The notes under the pieces: generated by a model | Told to the model about the DNA's origin: nothing | The model's input: only the letters and a program-made list of their open reading frames with translations | Database searches by the model: none | Made by a program: the position numbers and the translations under genes | Assembly: GCA_018398765.1 (NCBI GenBank) | Contig: JAHBMJ010001002.1 | Coordinates: 1-35,000, forward strand | DNA from: Chromera velia | Taxonomy: Eukaryota; Sar; Chromeraceae | DNA: 35,000 nucleotides | Reading direction: 5' to 3' | Shown: positions 17,551-29,600 of the stretch, piece by piece | How positions within the stretch are numbered: position 1 is the stretch's first letter | Layout of the letters: each line of letters opens with the position of its first letter

Positions 17551-20419
17551 TTATATGAATCGAGCTGTTCTCAGTCTTCTCTCTAAGTAAAACTCCTGCT
17601 CGACGTCTGGATTTGACTTCGCCTTTCCACCAAGCCCCTCACGTTCTGTTTTTTTTCTTTCACTTGATTTATTCTCGCGGCTGTGGAGGGGCCGCTCGTC
17701 AAGTCCCCCCTGTAATTCTGCGTAACTCGTTTCTGCAAAAGGTGCATCTCCCTCATGCAGCATTCCTCTTCCCTCTTCACCGGCAGAGTCCCAAACTCGG
17801 GGCGATTCCCCGTCTCCCGCCCACTCTTCCGTACGAGTCTCAAAGAACGCCCCTGCTTCCTCGGCCTCGGATCCCTCCTCATAGGAAGCGTAGAATGCAG
17901 CGAAACTAGCTGTCTCGCGCCGCACGAATTTCGTCCCTTTACTCTGAGGCGGTTCTACCTGTTGTCCCCTGGGATTTTCCTTTGAGGAGGTGGTCTTAGA
18001 GTAACGACAGATCTCCAGAGGCTGCTGACTACTTCGATCTTCAAGGCCGGCCTCCGGCTCTTCTTCCTTCTGCCTGTCCTTATCAGAGGAATGGGCGTCC
18101 GTCCACATTTTTTGAGTTGTCGAAAGCTCGTACCTGCAGGGGGGGGGAAGGGGGCAACAAGAAACCTTCGATGTGATGAGAAAATTTACTGACAACACAG
18201 AATTTGTCTCAGAAATCAGACTGAAGTCGAGGAACAAATAGGAGGGGAGCGGAGAACCCGCTTCTTCCACGGCTTCAAAAGTGACCAAGCCCGGCCAACA
18301 AAGAAACGAAAGAGGGACCCAAAAAGCAGCCAATGGGGGGCTCACGTGGGAGCAGACTGAATGGCATAGCCGTCCTCGGAACAGATTGTTCGAGGGCTCC
18401 TTCGTATTTCCGTGACTACACACTGTCGATTGCTCAATGCCCCCCCCCCCCCTTTTAAAGAAGCCCTCCCTCATCAAATATGTATGAAAATGAATCAACG
18501 CACCCCCCCCTTTGAAGTGAAGAAGACCTCCCTCATCAAAGACCACGTCATGACCTCATTCGATCCAGATTTCTGTGCCCTTTCACTCACTCACCTATGT
18601 TTTCTTCCTTCTTCCTTTTCCATCCATTCCGTCGCCCCCGCCTACCTCCCTTAGCTCCCTATTTGACTCCCTTCTCTTCTCCTCATCTCTGCAATTGGCT
18701 TTAGCTCGGCCTTCTCTGGCCAGATGCTGCTTGCCTTGAGGGTACAGGCCGGCCTTCGTTGAGTTACACGTGGTAACTTTGAACAGCTTGGTGTCTTCGT
18801 CTTTTCTTCTTGCTTTCTTTCGTTCTTTGTTGCTTTCTTGCTTGCTCCCTTGCTTCTCACCTGTTGAAGAACTGGTCAAGCGCAATGTCATCAGGGTCAT
18901 GGACGAAGAAGGAGAGCGGATTTGTCTCCCTATGCTCTTCTGCTTCTGCCTGCTCTTGCATGCGGATGCTGTCGGGAGGGATATTCACATCGCAGTCGAG
19001 TTGAACCAGCTTTAGGGAGAGGACAGCGTTTTCAAAGTCGTTCCTAAGCTTTTTCTGGTGAGTGGCGTTTCTCACCTGAGGAACACAAAAGAAAACGGAG
19101 GAAGGGGAAGATGACACTCCAAAAACAGAGATAGAAAGGATGCGCAGAGAGACCTCTTCCTTATTTCTCTTCTTCCCTTTCTATTGACTCGCTCTCTCTC
19201 ACCCAGTCATTTGTCGATGACTTTGGAATTGCAGCAGCAATTAAAGCAAAAGAACGAGAACAGAGAATGTTCGGTGGAAAAAGACTGTGGAGGCAACACG
19301 AAGGAAAAGACGGTGTTCGATCTCCCCTCACCCTTTCCCCCACACCACACGACACTTCAAAACACACCGCTCAAGCAGACTGAGGAATGTATTTTGAGTC
19401 CATCCCATGGGTACCCCGAGACTGACTGACTGACTGACTGACTGACTGACTGAGGGACTGACTGACTGACTGACCTTTGAAAGGTTGTCAAGCATGACCT
19501 TTAGGCTTCCATGTTCCTTCAGAAGTGTCTGCGCTGCCTTCTTTCCCAGTCCCTTTACCCCCGGGATATTATCCACAGGGTCCCCTACTATAGCCAGGTA
19601 GTCTGTCATCTGACTGGCCTGCACGCCAAACTCCTCCAACACCACTGCTGGAGTGCACAGGTGCTCTGAGGCTTTGTGCGGACGGGAGGCAACTACAGAA
19701 TCTGACAAGGAAAGAAGTGGTAGGAGGTCTTTGTCTTGACTCACAATCACAATGTTTCCCCCCTTGCCCTCTTCCCGCTGTTTGTTGACTTCTCTAGTGA
19801 CTAGGGTCGCAATCACATCATCGGCTTCGACGTCCGCAACTTTCAGAGTAGGGATGCCAGCCAGATGGCAAAACTCTTCGATGAGCGGGAACTGCTCCAG
19901 AAGCCCTTCTGGTGTTTCGATTCGGTTGGATTTGTATTCGCTCGAAATGCCCAACCGTGTCTTACGAGCATCTTTGTGATCAAAAACCACTACCATTCTC
20001 TTTGGGTTTCGGAATTTCTTTTTGATTCCTGCGATCATCCGAATGAACCCTGTAAGCGCCTCGGTGCGCGTCCCGTCTTTGGTCATCAGCTTCCCAGACC
20101 TGCTGGACTTCGACATGGCATAAAATGACCGAAAGATGAGGCCTGTGCCATCAATAACACAGAAAGGATTCCGATCAAGTCCCTCTGGGGATACCCTTCC
20201 CACCCGCGCGCTGTCGTGTGCCGCCAATCCCCACCAAGCCCGGTTGTGCCGTCTCACTGGTGCAGGGCTGAGGAACCCGACGTTGATCCTCCAGGCGCAG
20301 GAAAATATTCCTCTACCTAGACTTCTGCCACTGCCAATACTGCTGGCCGTCAGAGCGCGCACCGCAAGCAGCGCGTACATGACGGTAAGGCACAGGAGGT
20401 GTGCGATGGGCATGTCCAT
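17551..20419 (-). CDS. 5'-3' exonuclease (Pol I 5'-nuclease/FEN family), probably plastid-targeted, 3 exons
   Basis: Exons: 20419-19475, 19075-18861 and 18133-17551. Phases agree (0 and 2), giving 1,743 nt or 580 aa. It would cut 5' flaps and RNA primers during DNA replication and repair. All landmarks of the Pol I 5'-nuclease are present: VIDGTGLIFRSFYAM, VVFDHKDARKTR with EYKSNR, VADVEADDVIATL, VSQDKDLLPLL, and helix-3-turn-helix GDPVDNIPGVKGLGKKAAQT. Exon 2 supplies LRNDFENAVLSLKLVQLDCD, matching the end of the Pol I 5' domain. There is no polymerase domain. The N-terminus MDMPIAHLLCLTVMYALLAV is a signal peptide, followed by about 60 Arg/Ser-rich residues poor in acids, like a bipartite plastid signal. 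Exon 3 adds an acidic low-complexity tail of about 190 residues, not part of the family. Confidence 0.85.
18134..18860 (-). other. intron 2 of the exonuclease gene
   Basis: The donor is ACAG|GTGAGA and the acceptor a C-rich tract ending CTGCAG. It splits an AGG codon (phase 2), and the join gives FFNR/YELSTTQKMW without a stop. The intron has runs of C (18440-18452, 18504-18511) and pyrimidine-rich tracts on the plus strand; no separate gene is seen. Confidence 0.75.
19419..19475 (-). repeat. (GTCA)n microsatellite that starts exactly at a 5' splice site
   Basis: On the minus strand exon 1 ends CTTTCAAAG and the intron begins GTCAGTCAGTCAGTCAGTC, then CCTCAGTCA repeats continue to 19419. The donor itself is the first unit of the repeat. 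Confidence 0.85.
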
Positions 20420-21316
20420 CTGCTGTTTCGTCGGTCACTTCCGAAGTCAAAAAAGAAAAAGAACACGGGTAGAGCGGAGCGACTGGAGCTGTGCAGGAAC
20501 CTGCGTGCTCAAGCAGAGGGAGCACGCACAGGGACACTGACACGAAAACCGACAGAAATCAACAAAGAAACCAGTCTGATTCTGGGGCCGGGGACAGAAA
20601 AAAATGCTAGCCGTCTCCGTAATCTCTTTGACTATTCAATGCTGTGCTTCTTATCAATCAACTTCTTGTACTTTCTTCATCATCCGTAAGAGGACACACG
20701 GGCACCGAGAAGTGTGGAAGCCTTTGAGAGATGATGAACTGCATGGTCCTCAAACACCGAGAGAGTCTCGATATTGTGAGATGCCCTCCAAGAATTAACA
20801 GAAGTCAATCCATGAGGGTCATTGAGGGTCGGCCGGGGTCCGGCCAATTCGAACATGATGCGGGCCGGCCCTGCGCGATCCCGCGACGCGTGGCGCTGCG
20901 CGTCCCTGCATGAGCATGCACGCGATTGCACGCGCGGACATCGCGCGGACATGCATGCACGCAGACAAAATTCCGCTTTTTGATTTGGACGACTGCTGTT
21001 GTCATTTGACAGAGAACTTCTGAGAGAAGAGGTCGAATCAGCCAGATGATCCGAGGACGACCCCTCACAGACCTTTCGAAAGCTGCTTCGCAAGACCAAC
21101 AACCCACGATCGAATTTTGCCAAGTGGAATCGCGTTCATACGGAAGTGGTTCGATCGTAGAGTGACCGTCAGGCTATTCCGGTGACCGTCGATCCCATCT
21201 GACGTTGACCTGAGACAATCAGAACCACAGTCTGCCTTCTGTGGTCCAGAAAAGATTGATCTCGAGTTTGTGCAGGCCTCTCTGCTTTTGTAGGCTTTTC
21301 TTTGACAGTAGAAGAG
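20420..21316. promoter_or_regulatory. shared upstream region of two divergent genes
   Basis: The exonuclease gene starts leftward at 20419 and the PKKRK gene starts rightward at 21317, leaving about 900 bp for both promoters and 5' untranslated regions. 20810-20960 is strongly GC- and CpG-rich (GGCCGGGGTCCGGCC, GCGCGATCCCGCGACGCG), unlike its surroundings. Several open frames cross the region on both strands but none looks like protein. No TATA box could be placed with confidence. Confidence 0.45.
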
Positions 21317-22537
21317 ATGCCGAAGAAGAGAAAGGCCCCCAACACCGCCAACGTCTCCAAGAGACCAAAAGCTCCTCCAGGGTCGGATCGAGAGGGTCTC
21401 AAAGGTTCTGAACAGGCGATTTCTGGACACGCCCACGCTTCTGACATCAAGGAAATACCCGTCCAGACATCCATTCCGGAGGTCTCCGCACTTACCTCAC
21501 AGCTTCTCATCCCTCCATTCCAGCATCAAGCCGTTGATCCAGAGACCAACTTCCTTCCTGAGAGACACACCGATTCCTTCCCTTCCTCTGAAGAAGGCAC
21601 CCATCAGCACTCTGGTAAGTCCTTTCCAAGGTGTTCTGGTGAAGTGTTGTGTACGGTTTGTCCCGTTTTCATCTCCTTCCTCCTGCTTCCGATGATGGTC
21701 CCTGCAGGTCCCTTTGGATGTTGCAATGGCGTTTCAAGGCCAGCAACCGAGGTTTCGGTTTCCGTTCCTGATGACAAGGACGGGGACGAGGGCCTTTTGG
21801 TGATGGACTCCGACTCTGAGAGTGACGCAGAATCCGAAGAAAACCTTCAGAATGACTACATTCCTGTGCGATCTCCCGTTTCCTCTCCCTTCACGGCCTT
21901 CGACGGCCACGGAGACGACTCTGATCCCTTCAGCGTCCTCTCCTCACCGAGCGACTGGGATGATCCTGAAGTTGGCAGAACTGACACAGAACATCAGACG
22001 AACAAAGAAAAAAATGAATACCAGGTGTTCCGCTTCAGATCCTTTGCAGACGAGGACCGAACGCTCACAGAATCACAGTCAAAGGAAACCGAAACTGAGG
22101 AAAGCCCTTTTGACGACAAGATCGATCTCAGGCCTGAACAGAGTGGTCGGTCGATCACTTCGTCGCGTTTCTTTTCACCTGATCATTTCACTGCATGCAC
22201 AGAGCTATCGATGTCCCTTTTTTCTTTCGCTTCGAAGAAAGGCTTCCGTCGGAAAGCGCCCAGACTGACAGACAGGGGACGATGGATGGAAAGGTCCAAG
22301 TGAGCTTGGCACTTCACCGACCTCCATTTACTCTCTCAACCAATCCGTTCATTCACTCTCCGTGTTTGCTTTCCCCCCTTTGTCTGCAGCTCCCCAGACC
22401 ACTCCCGAGTCCCTTCCGACGATGCAGCTTTCCCGACAGGGCACAGAGACGGCATCTCGTTCCAAAGGGAGGACGGAAAAAGAGAACGACACAGCAGACC
22501 AGACAATCTTTCTGAAGATGCTCTCGACTCCATCTGA
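21317..22537 (+). CDS. acidic nuclear-type protein of unknown function, 3 exons
   Basis: Exons 21317-21614, 21708-22299 and 22390-22537. Phases agree (1 and 2), giving 1,038 nt and 345 aa. It starts MPKKRKAPNTANVSKRPKAP, a classical PKKRK nuclear localisation signal. The rest is Ser/Asp/Glu-rich and probably disordered, with an acidic cluster (MDSDSESDAESEENLQNDYI). Exon 3 keeps the same style (SPDHSRVPSDDAAF, PDNLSEDALDSI). Donors are GTAAGT and GTGAGC, acceptors CCTGCAG and TCTGCAG. Intron 1 is 93 nt with no stop, so retention would add 31 residues in frame. No family was recognised. It may instead be the 5' part of the large gene downstream, if exon 3 is wrong. Confidence 0.5.
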
Positions 22538-23333
22538 CAACAAAAGATTCCTTTCCCTCCTCATGCGCCTCCCTCCCTGCACGTGTGCCGTCTCTTGCGG
22601 TGTGTGCGAACGGAGCGAGGGGGCCGACGGAAATAACCAACAGGCCTCGACGTGTCCCCTCGCAGCAGCACTTCCTGTCGACCTCGGGTGCATCTCCTTC
22701 GAGGTCTGTCGGTCTGTTAATTGTCGGGTAGATAGACCTTTGCGAATCGAAGAATAGAAGACAGAGGTCGAGAGAGGGAGAAAGAAAGAAAACAAGTAGA
22801 AACAGTGAGAGAAGGGTGAGGATCGAAAGGCTGCGAGAAAGAGAAAAAGAGGAAGAGAACGCCACCAGACTGAGTGATGCAAGGACACAGGATTGATTAC
22901 CTGCATGCTCAGGGTGAATGAAGCCTGGAGGCCCTGACGAGACGTGGGGATGGAAGGGGGGGACTGACAGACAAAGGGTGTGCATGCAGAGGCCCTTGCA
23001 GCCTCTGCAGTTGGCCTTGTTGGATGCCTCACCTCTCTCTCCCTCTGCCCTCCTCTCTCTCCTTGTTTCGTTTGTGTGTGGGTCTTCTGCCTGCCTGTTT
23101 GCAGGGTCGGCGTCTGGGTCTCCTGGCTGGATTCGTTGACGCTGAGGGTCTCCCTCTCTCCCCTGCCGATTCGAATTCGATGTGCTGTCAGAGAGCGAGA
23201 GAGAAGAAGGGGAGTGTTGCGCTGTTCATTCGGAGAGAGAAAGATGAAATGGAGGGAGAAGAGAAAATAGAAAAGAAAAAGACCTGCGTAGCGTCGTTCG
23301 ATCCGTCTATCCGTCTCTCGTTGACCCCCCCAG
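22538..23333. other. stretch between two gene models; weak coding signals
   Basis: No exon could be fixed. Possible acceptors are TTTGCAG at about 23104 and CCCCCAG at 23331-23333. The frame of the next exon is open back to 23024 (AEGLPLSPADSN, REKDEMEGEEKIEKKK) and could contain a 5' exon or the true start of the large gene. Two minus-strand frames are long here (381 and 210 aa) but are Ser/Leu/Phe low-complexity complements. Confidence 0.4.
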
Positions 23334-25425
23334 GCACCCCCGGGTGTTCCGTCAGCGATGCTCGGAGAGAGATGAGCCTGGCAGACATGGATGAGATGGA
23401 GGAGAAGGAGAGTGCTGGCATGAACACGCCCAGTGCCGATCTGCAGGCAATGAACAACAATTCCACGCGTCCACTCAGAGACAAAACAGAGCAACCACAG
23501 AGGATTGGGATGAAGAAGAGGCTTCCTCTCCTGCTGGGTATCGCAGACCGGCGGGACGCCACTGCTGCCGAGATCTTCGAGATCCTCCCTCCCTCGTTCC
23601 TTCTCCCCTCAGTAGACCTCGATTCAGACACCGTCTGCATGACCCTGGGGTCCGCAGCCAGACCACCCACAGTCACCCCTGTCGAATCTGATCAGGCGGG
23701 AGGGGGGGCAAAGTTCTTCCCCTTCCGTTGTCGTTGGAAACTCCGCCAGGCTCTGCTTCCAGGAGTGCACCCTTCGTTTTTCGATCCAAGCATCGAGAGG
23801 CTGATGGACGCTCTGCGCAACCTCTCCGACCTGCCTGCTCCCGTCTACCTGTGGGTGGGCAAGCTGACCTCCCAAGCGTCTGGGGAGGGCGTGGCAGTGG
23901 TGGTCGTGGAGACGGGAGTCAGCCTGCAGGGGTTGGCACAGGCACAGCAGCAGCAGGAGGGGGAAGCAGGGGTGGGAGATACTGTGGAGCGTCCCGTGGG
24001 GTCTTCTCATGAGCGTCTGGTCTGGGAGTCTGAGAGTGTGAGCGTGAATTTGATGGACCTCACACTGAAGAGGCTAGTTGAGAGAGTCGCGTCTGATCTG
24101 CCCTCTGTGTTCAATGAGAAGACCGTGAGCGGAGGGGAGGGTCTGCTCTCAAGGGTGAAAGAGAAAATCGAAGCAGACGAAACAAAAACGGAGGCTGAGA
24201 CAGAAAGAGGAGTAAATGGAAAGGCAAAGAAGAAAGGAAAAGGGAAGTCCAAGAGTTCAGGAGAAGAGCACAGCCGTCGTCAGGAATTCTCCAGAGATCC
24301 TCTTGTCATCGCTGTCAGTCGATCATTCGATTAATCGTCCTGTCGATGTATGCATGTGTGAGCATGCTTGCCGTCTCTGCTTTGCCTCTAGCCTGGTGGT
24401 ATTTTGCTCGCGGGATTTCGTCTTTCCAATTGGTCCAAGTTGTGGTGAATTTCTCGGGGCTTGTTGCTTTGATCCCTTCTGTTCTGTTCTCTGCCGCATT
24501 GAATCAATGTGTGGAGCCGAAAAATGACGCCTCTTTCGGACGGAAGCCGATCAGCTGTGTCCCATCGTCGGTCTTCAAAAAGAAAAGCCAACTTCCTCAT
24601 TTCTTTCCATGTGAGCCGCGTAATATTCTTCCGTTGAAATGACTGCTGGCTCTTTCTTTTTTCTGTCTGCAGGTGAAGACAAGAGGAGCTCTTGGCGGGG
24701 CAGAAGGGGGGATCTGCGGAGGTCCTTGTTTTTTCACTCCGTCTGTGGTTCTGTGTGAGCCCCTCCGAGAGACCTTTGAGTGCGCTTCCATCGCCCTTCC
24801 CTTCCCCAAACGCAATGAGAGACAGAACGGGGTTGAGGTCTTCCTCTCTCTTCGACCACTGACTGTGGGGACTCTCCAGACAGAGTGGGGCGACGCACAG
24901 ACAGTGGAGAGTCTCGTCACCGCCCGGTTTCCGTTCTTCAGAAAGAGACTGGAACAACAGGGGGCAGACGGGGATGTCCTGTGCACGGACTTCCTCGACT
25001 TTGCTGTGAGTTCTTTCTTTTCTTTTCTTTCTTTTGTTGAGTGAGTGTGTGAGTGACCGGTCTCGTTGTCCTTCCTACTTAATTAAGACCTCCCTTTCCC
25101 TTTTTTGCTTTTGGTGACCTGGCTTGAATTCTGCAGTCCCATTTCCTTCGTGTAGCCTTCCTGCAGCCGTTCCTCTCATGCATCTATCTCTCTGGTGGGG
25201 ATGAAATTTTCCTGTGTCCAGAAACGGGCTTGTAAACATGTAAGCATTCTGAAGTCGTTCTCTCAGTCATTCCCGCTTTCCCGTGTCTTGCGACTGCGCG
25301 CCAGAGACTAATGGGCGTGTGCGCATCTGATGGGAATTATGGGCTTTGAATAGAACCTTTTGTGACTTCCTTCACACGTGGATTCTCGAGGTGATCCCCT
25401 TGCCCCCTTCTCCCTGCATTTGTGC

Positions 25426-25499
<74 letters not shown>

Positions 25500-26556
25500 G
25501 GATCGCGTGTCCGAGTCGGGTTGCAGATTCACGGCACGACCATCGAGGGGTTTGACAAGAAGACAAAGACCATGCTGGCGGTTGAGATGTTCTCCGTCTC
25601 CGCATACATCGAGACATTGAAACCTGTGCAGTCCGCCATTCGAGCCACCGTGCGGCTGCGGGGAGGGGGGAGGTCGGTTGTCACCATCGATCCGAGAACT
25701 CGGCGGTCTGGGAACACGTGTGAGGTGCCTGCCGAGTGTCTCTCTCGTCACTTGGATGAGTGGAGAGGGGCGTTTGAGCTGGAGGTGCTCCTCTCGTCTG
25801 CAGTAGAAATCGTCCCTCCTCGGTGTGTGGGAGAGGACGGAGTGCCCCTCTGGGGTCCTTTCGTTGCTCTGTTCCCGTCTGCCTTCCCCCCTCTGTACAC
25901 TCACCCCTTCAAGAGAGAGGTGGAGTGCCTGCAGAAGACTGTCGAGCTGACGGGGGCTGCGACAGACGGGAGGGGGGGTTCTGCGTCGTTTGAAATCATG
26001 CTGGCATGCTTTGACGCTGAGGACAAGAGTTGGATATCGATCGCTGGAGACGGCAAGTTTGGGGAGACGCTGGAGGTGGAGGTCGTTCTTGAAAGGACGA
26101 GGGAGACGGCGGGTGTCGAAAGGGAAGATGAAGAGGAGGAAGACCTGAAAAGAAAGTTGACTTTCGACTTCGCGGGGGTGGGGGAGAATAGGCCAGTCAA
26201 GTCAAAATTCTGGTCCCCCTCCGTTATTCGAAAATTGTCGAAATCCCACAGCCGTCTCCGACTGGAGTTCTCCTTCCGCGTGCGTCAGAGCTTCCGATTC
26301 CCCACAGAAGCGTTGAGTCGGACCGAGGATTCGTCTCGCACCAGGCTGTCTGATGGCGTGCGTCCGTTGCTTGGTCGATTCGCATGTGACGCCGTGTCTG
26401 TGCTGTCATTTTTAGACAAACGGAGGGTAGACACAAGGAATCCGACCGTCACCTCTGAGGAGATGTTGTGCGGGGTGAGTCAGTTGGTCGGCCGGGTCGT
26501 TCTTCTCTTTGGATCGTGCCTTCCTCTCCTTTGCTTTGGGTTCTGTCGATTTCTCT

Positions 26557-26606
<50 letters not shown>

Positions 26607-29600
26607 TGTGTGTTCCTGCGCTCCGGTCATGTAACAAGTCCAGAGGAAGATGATGAAAGGTCCAGTGCCAAAAAATAAACCTCCAAAAGAGGGATTGATT
26701 GATTGATTGATTGGCACTCTGTTTCCTCCCTCCACTTGTTGTCAACTCACTCTGCGTGTCCCTCGCAAAGTCCACCAGATAAATGCTGTTTTCTGCCCCT
26801 CTGACATCATTTTCTGCTGCACATACAACCCGCATGTGCTCCCTTTTCTCCCCGATCCCTTCCGTCCGTCCTTCTGTCCTTCCCTGCTTAATCGTCTGCA
26901 GGAGCACGGCTTCACCTTTCTCTTCGAGCTTGTGAAGCGGCGAGGGAAGTCTGTGGAGCTCCTGACCTCTGTCCGGAGAACCAAAAGGCCCCCAAAAAGA
27001 AATGGAGAAGGAGGAGACGGGTGGATGTCAGCAGTTGAAGAGGAAGTGAGTGTCCAGGTGTCTGCACAAAAAGGGCCCAACTGCTGCCTCAAACGCGCAT
27101 ACGACCGACTGGGCTTTGGAGTAGACGCATCCTCGGTGTGTTCCCTCCGAGTACAGACCTCCGATCTTATCGGCACGCCCTCAGACACGGCATGTCCTCC
27201 AGGTGAGGGTCCAGACAGGGAGGAGGGGGGAGGGCCGTCGAGAATCGTCCTGGAGGTCCGCCCTGCAGTGCCTGTGACCAAAGCGAGAGAGCTGAAGGCG
27301 TTCTCTCATGTGGACGGGAGGGCGGTGCAGGCGGTGTACGAGACTTTGGAGTGGTCACGTATAAGCGAAAGCCTGTGGAGGAACGAGAGGCTTGCCTTCC
27401 AGCAAGTCGAAATTCAGGTACGTGCATAAATTCCCTCCCACTGATGAATCTGCGTAGATGAAGATTAATGCAGCTGCAAGCAACGGTGACTCATATATGT
27501 GAGACACTAGTTTCCAAGAAGCTTTGTCAAGGCGATGTCATAAGGGACGTCCGTGTCTGAAAGGAAAAGCTGCTTTTGAAAGGTCTGGTGTTTCAGTCAT
27601 TTCAGTAGGTGTGCGTTTGTTTTTTCCCTCTTTCCGCTCTTCAACCTCTCCCTAGCTCCTACGTCGTTCTTCTCCTCGCACCAATCTTCTCTCTCCCCAT
27701 CCTTGGTTGCAACTGCCTGCCCTCTCCTTCTTAATTCAGGGAATTGTCCTCCGTCTCTCCTTGAGACCTTACCCGCTTCCTCGCCTGATCGCGGAAATTC
27801 TCCACCTGCCCCTCGACATCAACGCGCACCAGCTTCAGATCTCGCTCAAGATGGAAGGCCTGAAGAAAGCAGTGCGGGGCGGAGGGGGGAAAAAGAAGCA
27901 GCCCGCCCCCCTCTTTGCCGGTCCCCAGCTGTCCGCTTCCCTCGTCCTCTTTCCCTCAGAGATAGGCCCTCAGAGCGTCGAGGAGACGGGAGTGCCTGTG
28001 GAGGAAGAGCTGTCTCTCGGGGGAGACGGGGACAGCAACCTGGCAGAATTCTGCAGACAGGCGCTCTCCAACCCCCTGTGTGACCGGATCACGATCACTG
28101 CTCAGATGACCAGACAGTGGCAAGGGGAGATCCTCAACAGAGGTCGGCAGGGACGCAAGCAGAGTTTCCTCGTTGCCTTCCCGGACTTTTCTGATATCGC
28201 CGCCCAACTGTGTCAGTCAGGGGGCTCTGTGTGGACCTATCCCGATGTGGACCTCAATTACCAATTTGGCCTCCGGTTCGGTCAGAGGGAGGTGCAGAAG
28301 CACTTGAAGGAGGGGGAGGGGGAGGGGGTCTCTTTTGAGAATGTTTGCACGTGGGTTCTCGTTCAGAGGCGTTCAGGCACTTCAGAGCACAGTCGTCGGG
28401 CTTCTCCCTCTGTCCAAGTTTTTGAACTGACAGCAGCAGATGGTGAGAGCAGAAGGTTGGGGCCTCTGTGTGTTTTTGATTTGTGGGAGTTGGAGAGAGA
28501 AGGGGGGGTGTCTGGGTGGGATGTGCGCATCAGAGATCAGGAGAAGGAGGAAGGAGAAGCAGACCAGAGTGCGACGTTGAGAGTGGAGCAGCTGTGCGAG
28601 GCGGTGTCAAAACAAGGCGACAGAGTCATTCTGCGGTCAGTCAAGACTTCCTCGACAAAGGAGGGCAAGGAGGCAGAAAAGCATGCGAAAGAAGCAGGAA
28701 AGCAGCAAAAGAGGGAAGCGAGGGTGGGAGGAAAAAAACTTTCAACAATCCATTTAATTTTCTGCCGAACGGAACCCCGCCTTTCTGTTGCCTTCTTTGA
28801 CTTTCTGCGTGTGCAAATTCCTTCCTTATCCAAATCATCTTGGAATTGCAAGAGAACTGAATTCACATACGTGCTTGCACAACTTGCTCATGATCGCAAG
28901 CCTGTATGTGTGCTTAAGCTTGATGTTGATTCCCCTAGTTGATTGGTTGCAGGTTCGAGATACAAAAGGGACTCCAGCTTGCAGAGGTAACCGATGTGCT
29001 TCGGGCGTCTCCCGAGAGTGCGGTGGTGGAGGTGCGGTTCTCTCATTTGGGCTCGCGTGTGGGGGCAATGGAGGTCGGAGAGCCCTGGGAGTCGACGCCC
29101 TTCCCTGTGGGGGTCAGTGCATGGCTTCTTTTCTTCTCTCCGTCCGTGCCTACATGCCTTCACAGCTCGTTTCTGGCTCGTTCTAATTCCAGTCAATCTC
29201 TCCTTTCGCTTTTTGCGAATCCTGTTGTGTATTCACATGTGTGAGCTCAAGTCTTTCTTTCTCTCTCTCCTAGTGTGCAGGTACAGTTCTCTTTTCTTTG
29301 ACCGCGCACTTCAAGGAGAAGGTCGTGAGGGCAAGGCTGTGTGCAGCAAGAATAGAAAGCTTTAGATGAGGTCGACTCGAGATGAGATTTATTTACCCTT
29401 TGCTCCCTCTCACTGGTGCCTGCAGGACTGCGTGCTTCGTCTTCGTTTCTGTCCTCTTTTCGCTGCTGGGTCCTCAGACACTCTCGAGTTCTCTTCTGAA
29501 TTCTCTCTGGAGATTGTCAACGGGGGGTCACTGGAAGGAGAGGGAGAAGGGGGAGGAGGTTGTGAGGGGATGGAGAAGGGGAAAGTGAAGGCAAAACTTT

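Noticed and set aside
20899-20930. Resemblance of GCATGAGCATGCACGCGATT to the palindrome block at 251-274
   Set aside because: Only about 25 bases are alike and the flanks do not match; chance cannot be excluded for CATG-rich sequence.
20680-21123. 147-codon minus-strand frame in the divergent promoter region
   Set aside because: The composition follows the local GC-rich sequence; no splice signals, signal peptide or family motif support it.
22349-23494. 381-codon minus-strand open frame
   Set aside because: It is Ser/Leu/Phe/Arg low-complexity and lies opposite pyrimidine- and purine-rich non-coding DNA and plus-strand exons; no domain, no plausible splice context.
25308-25904. 198-codon minus-strand open frame
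   Set aside because: It runs through a (TC)n(TG)n repeat (Thr-His and Arg-Glu repeats) and opposes a well-supported exon.
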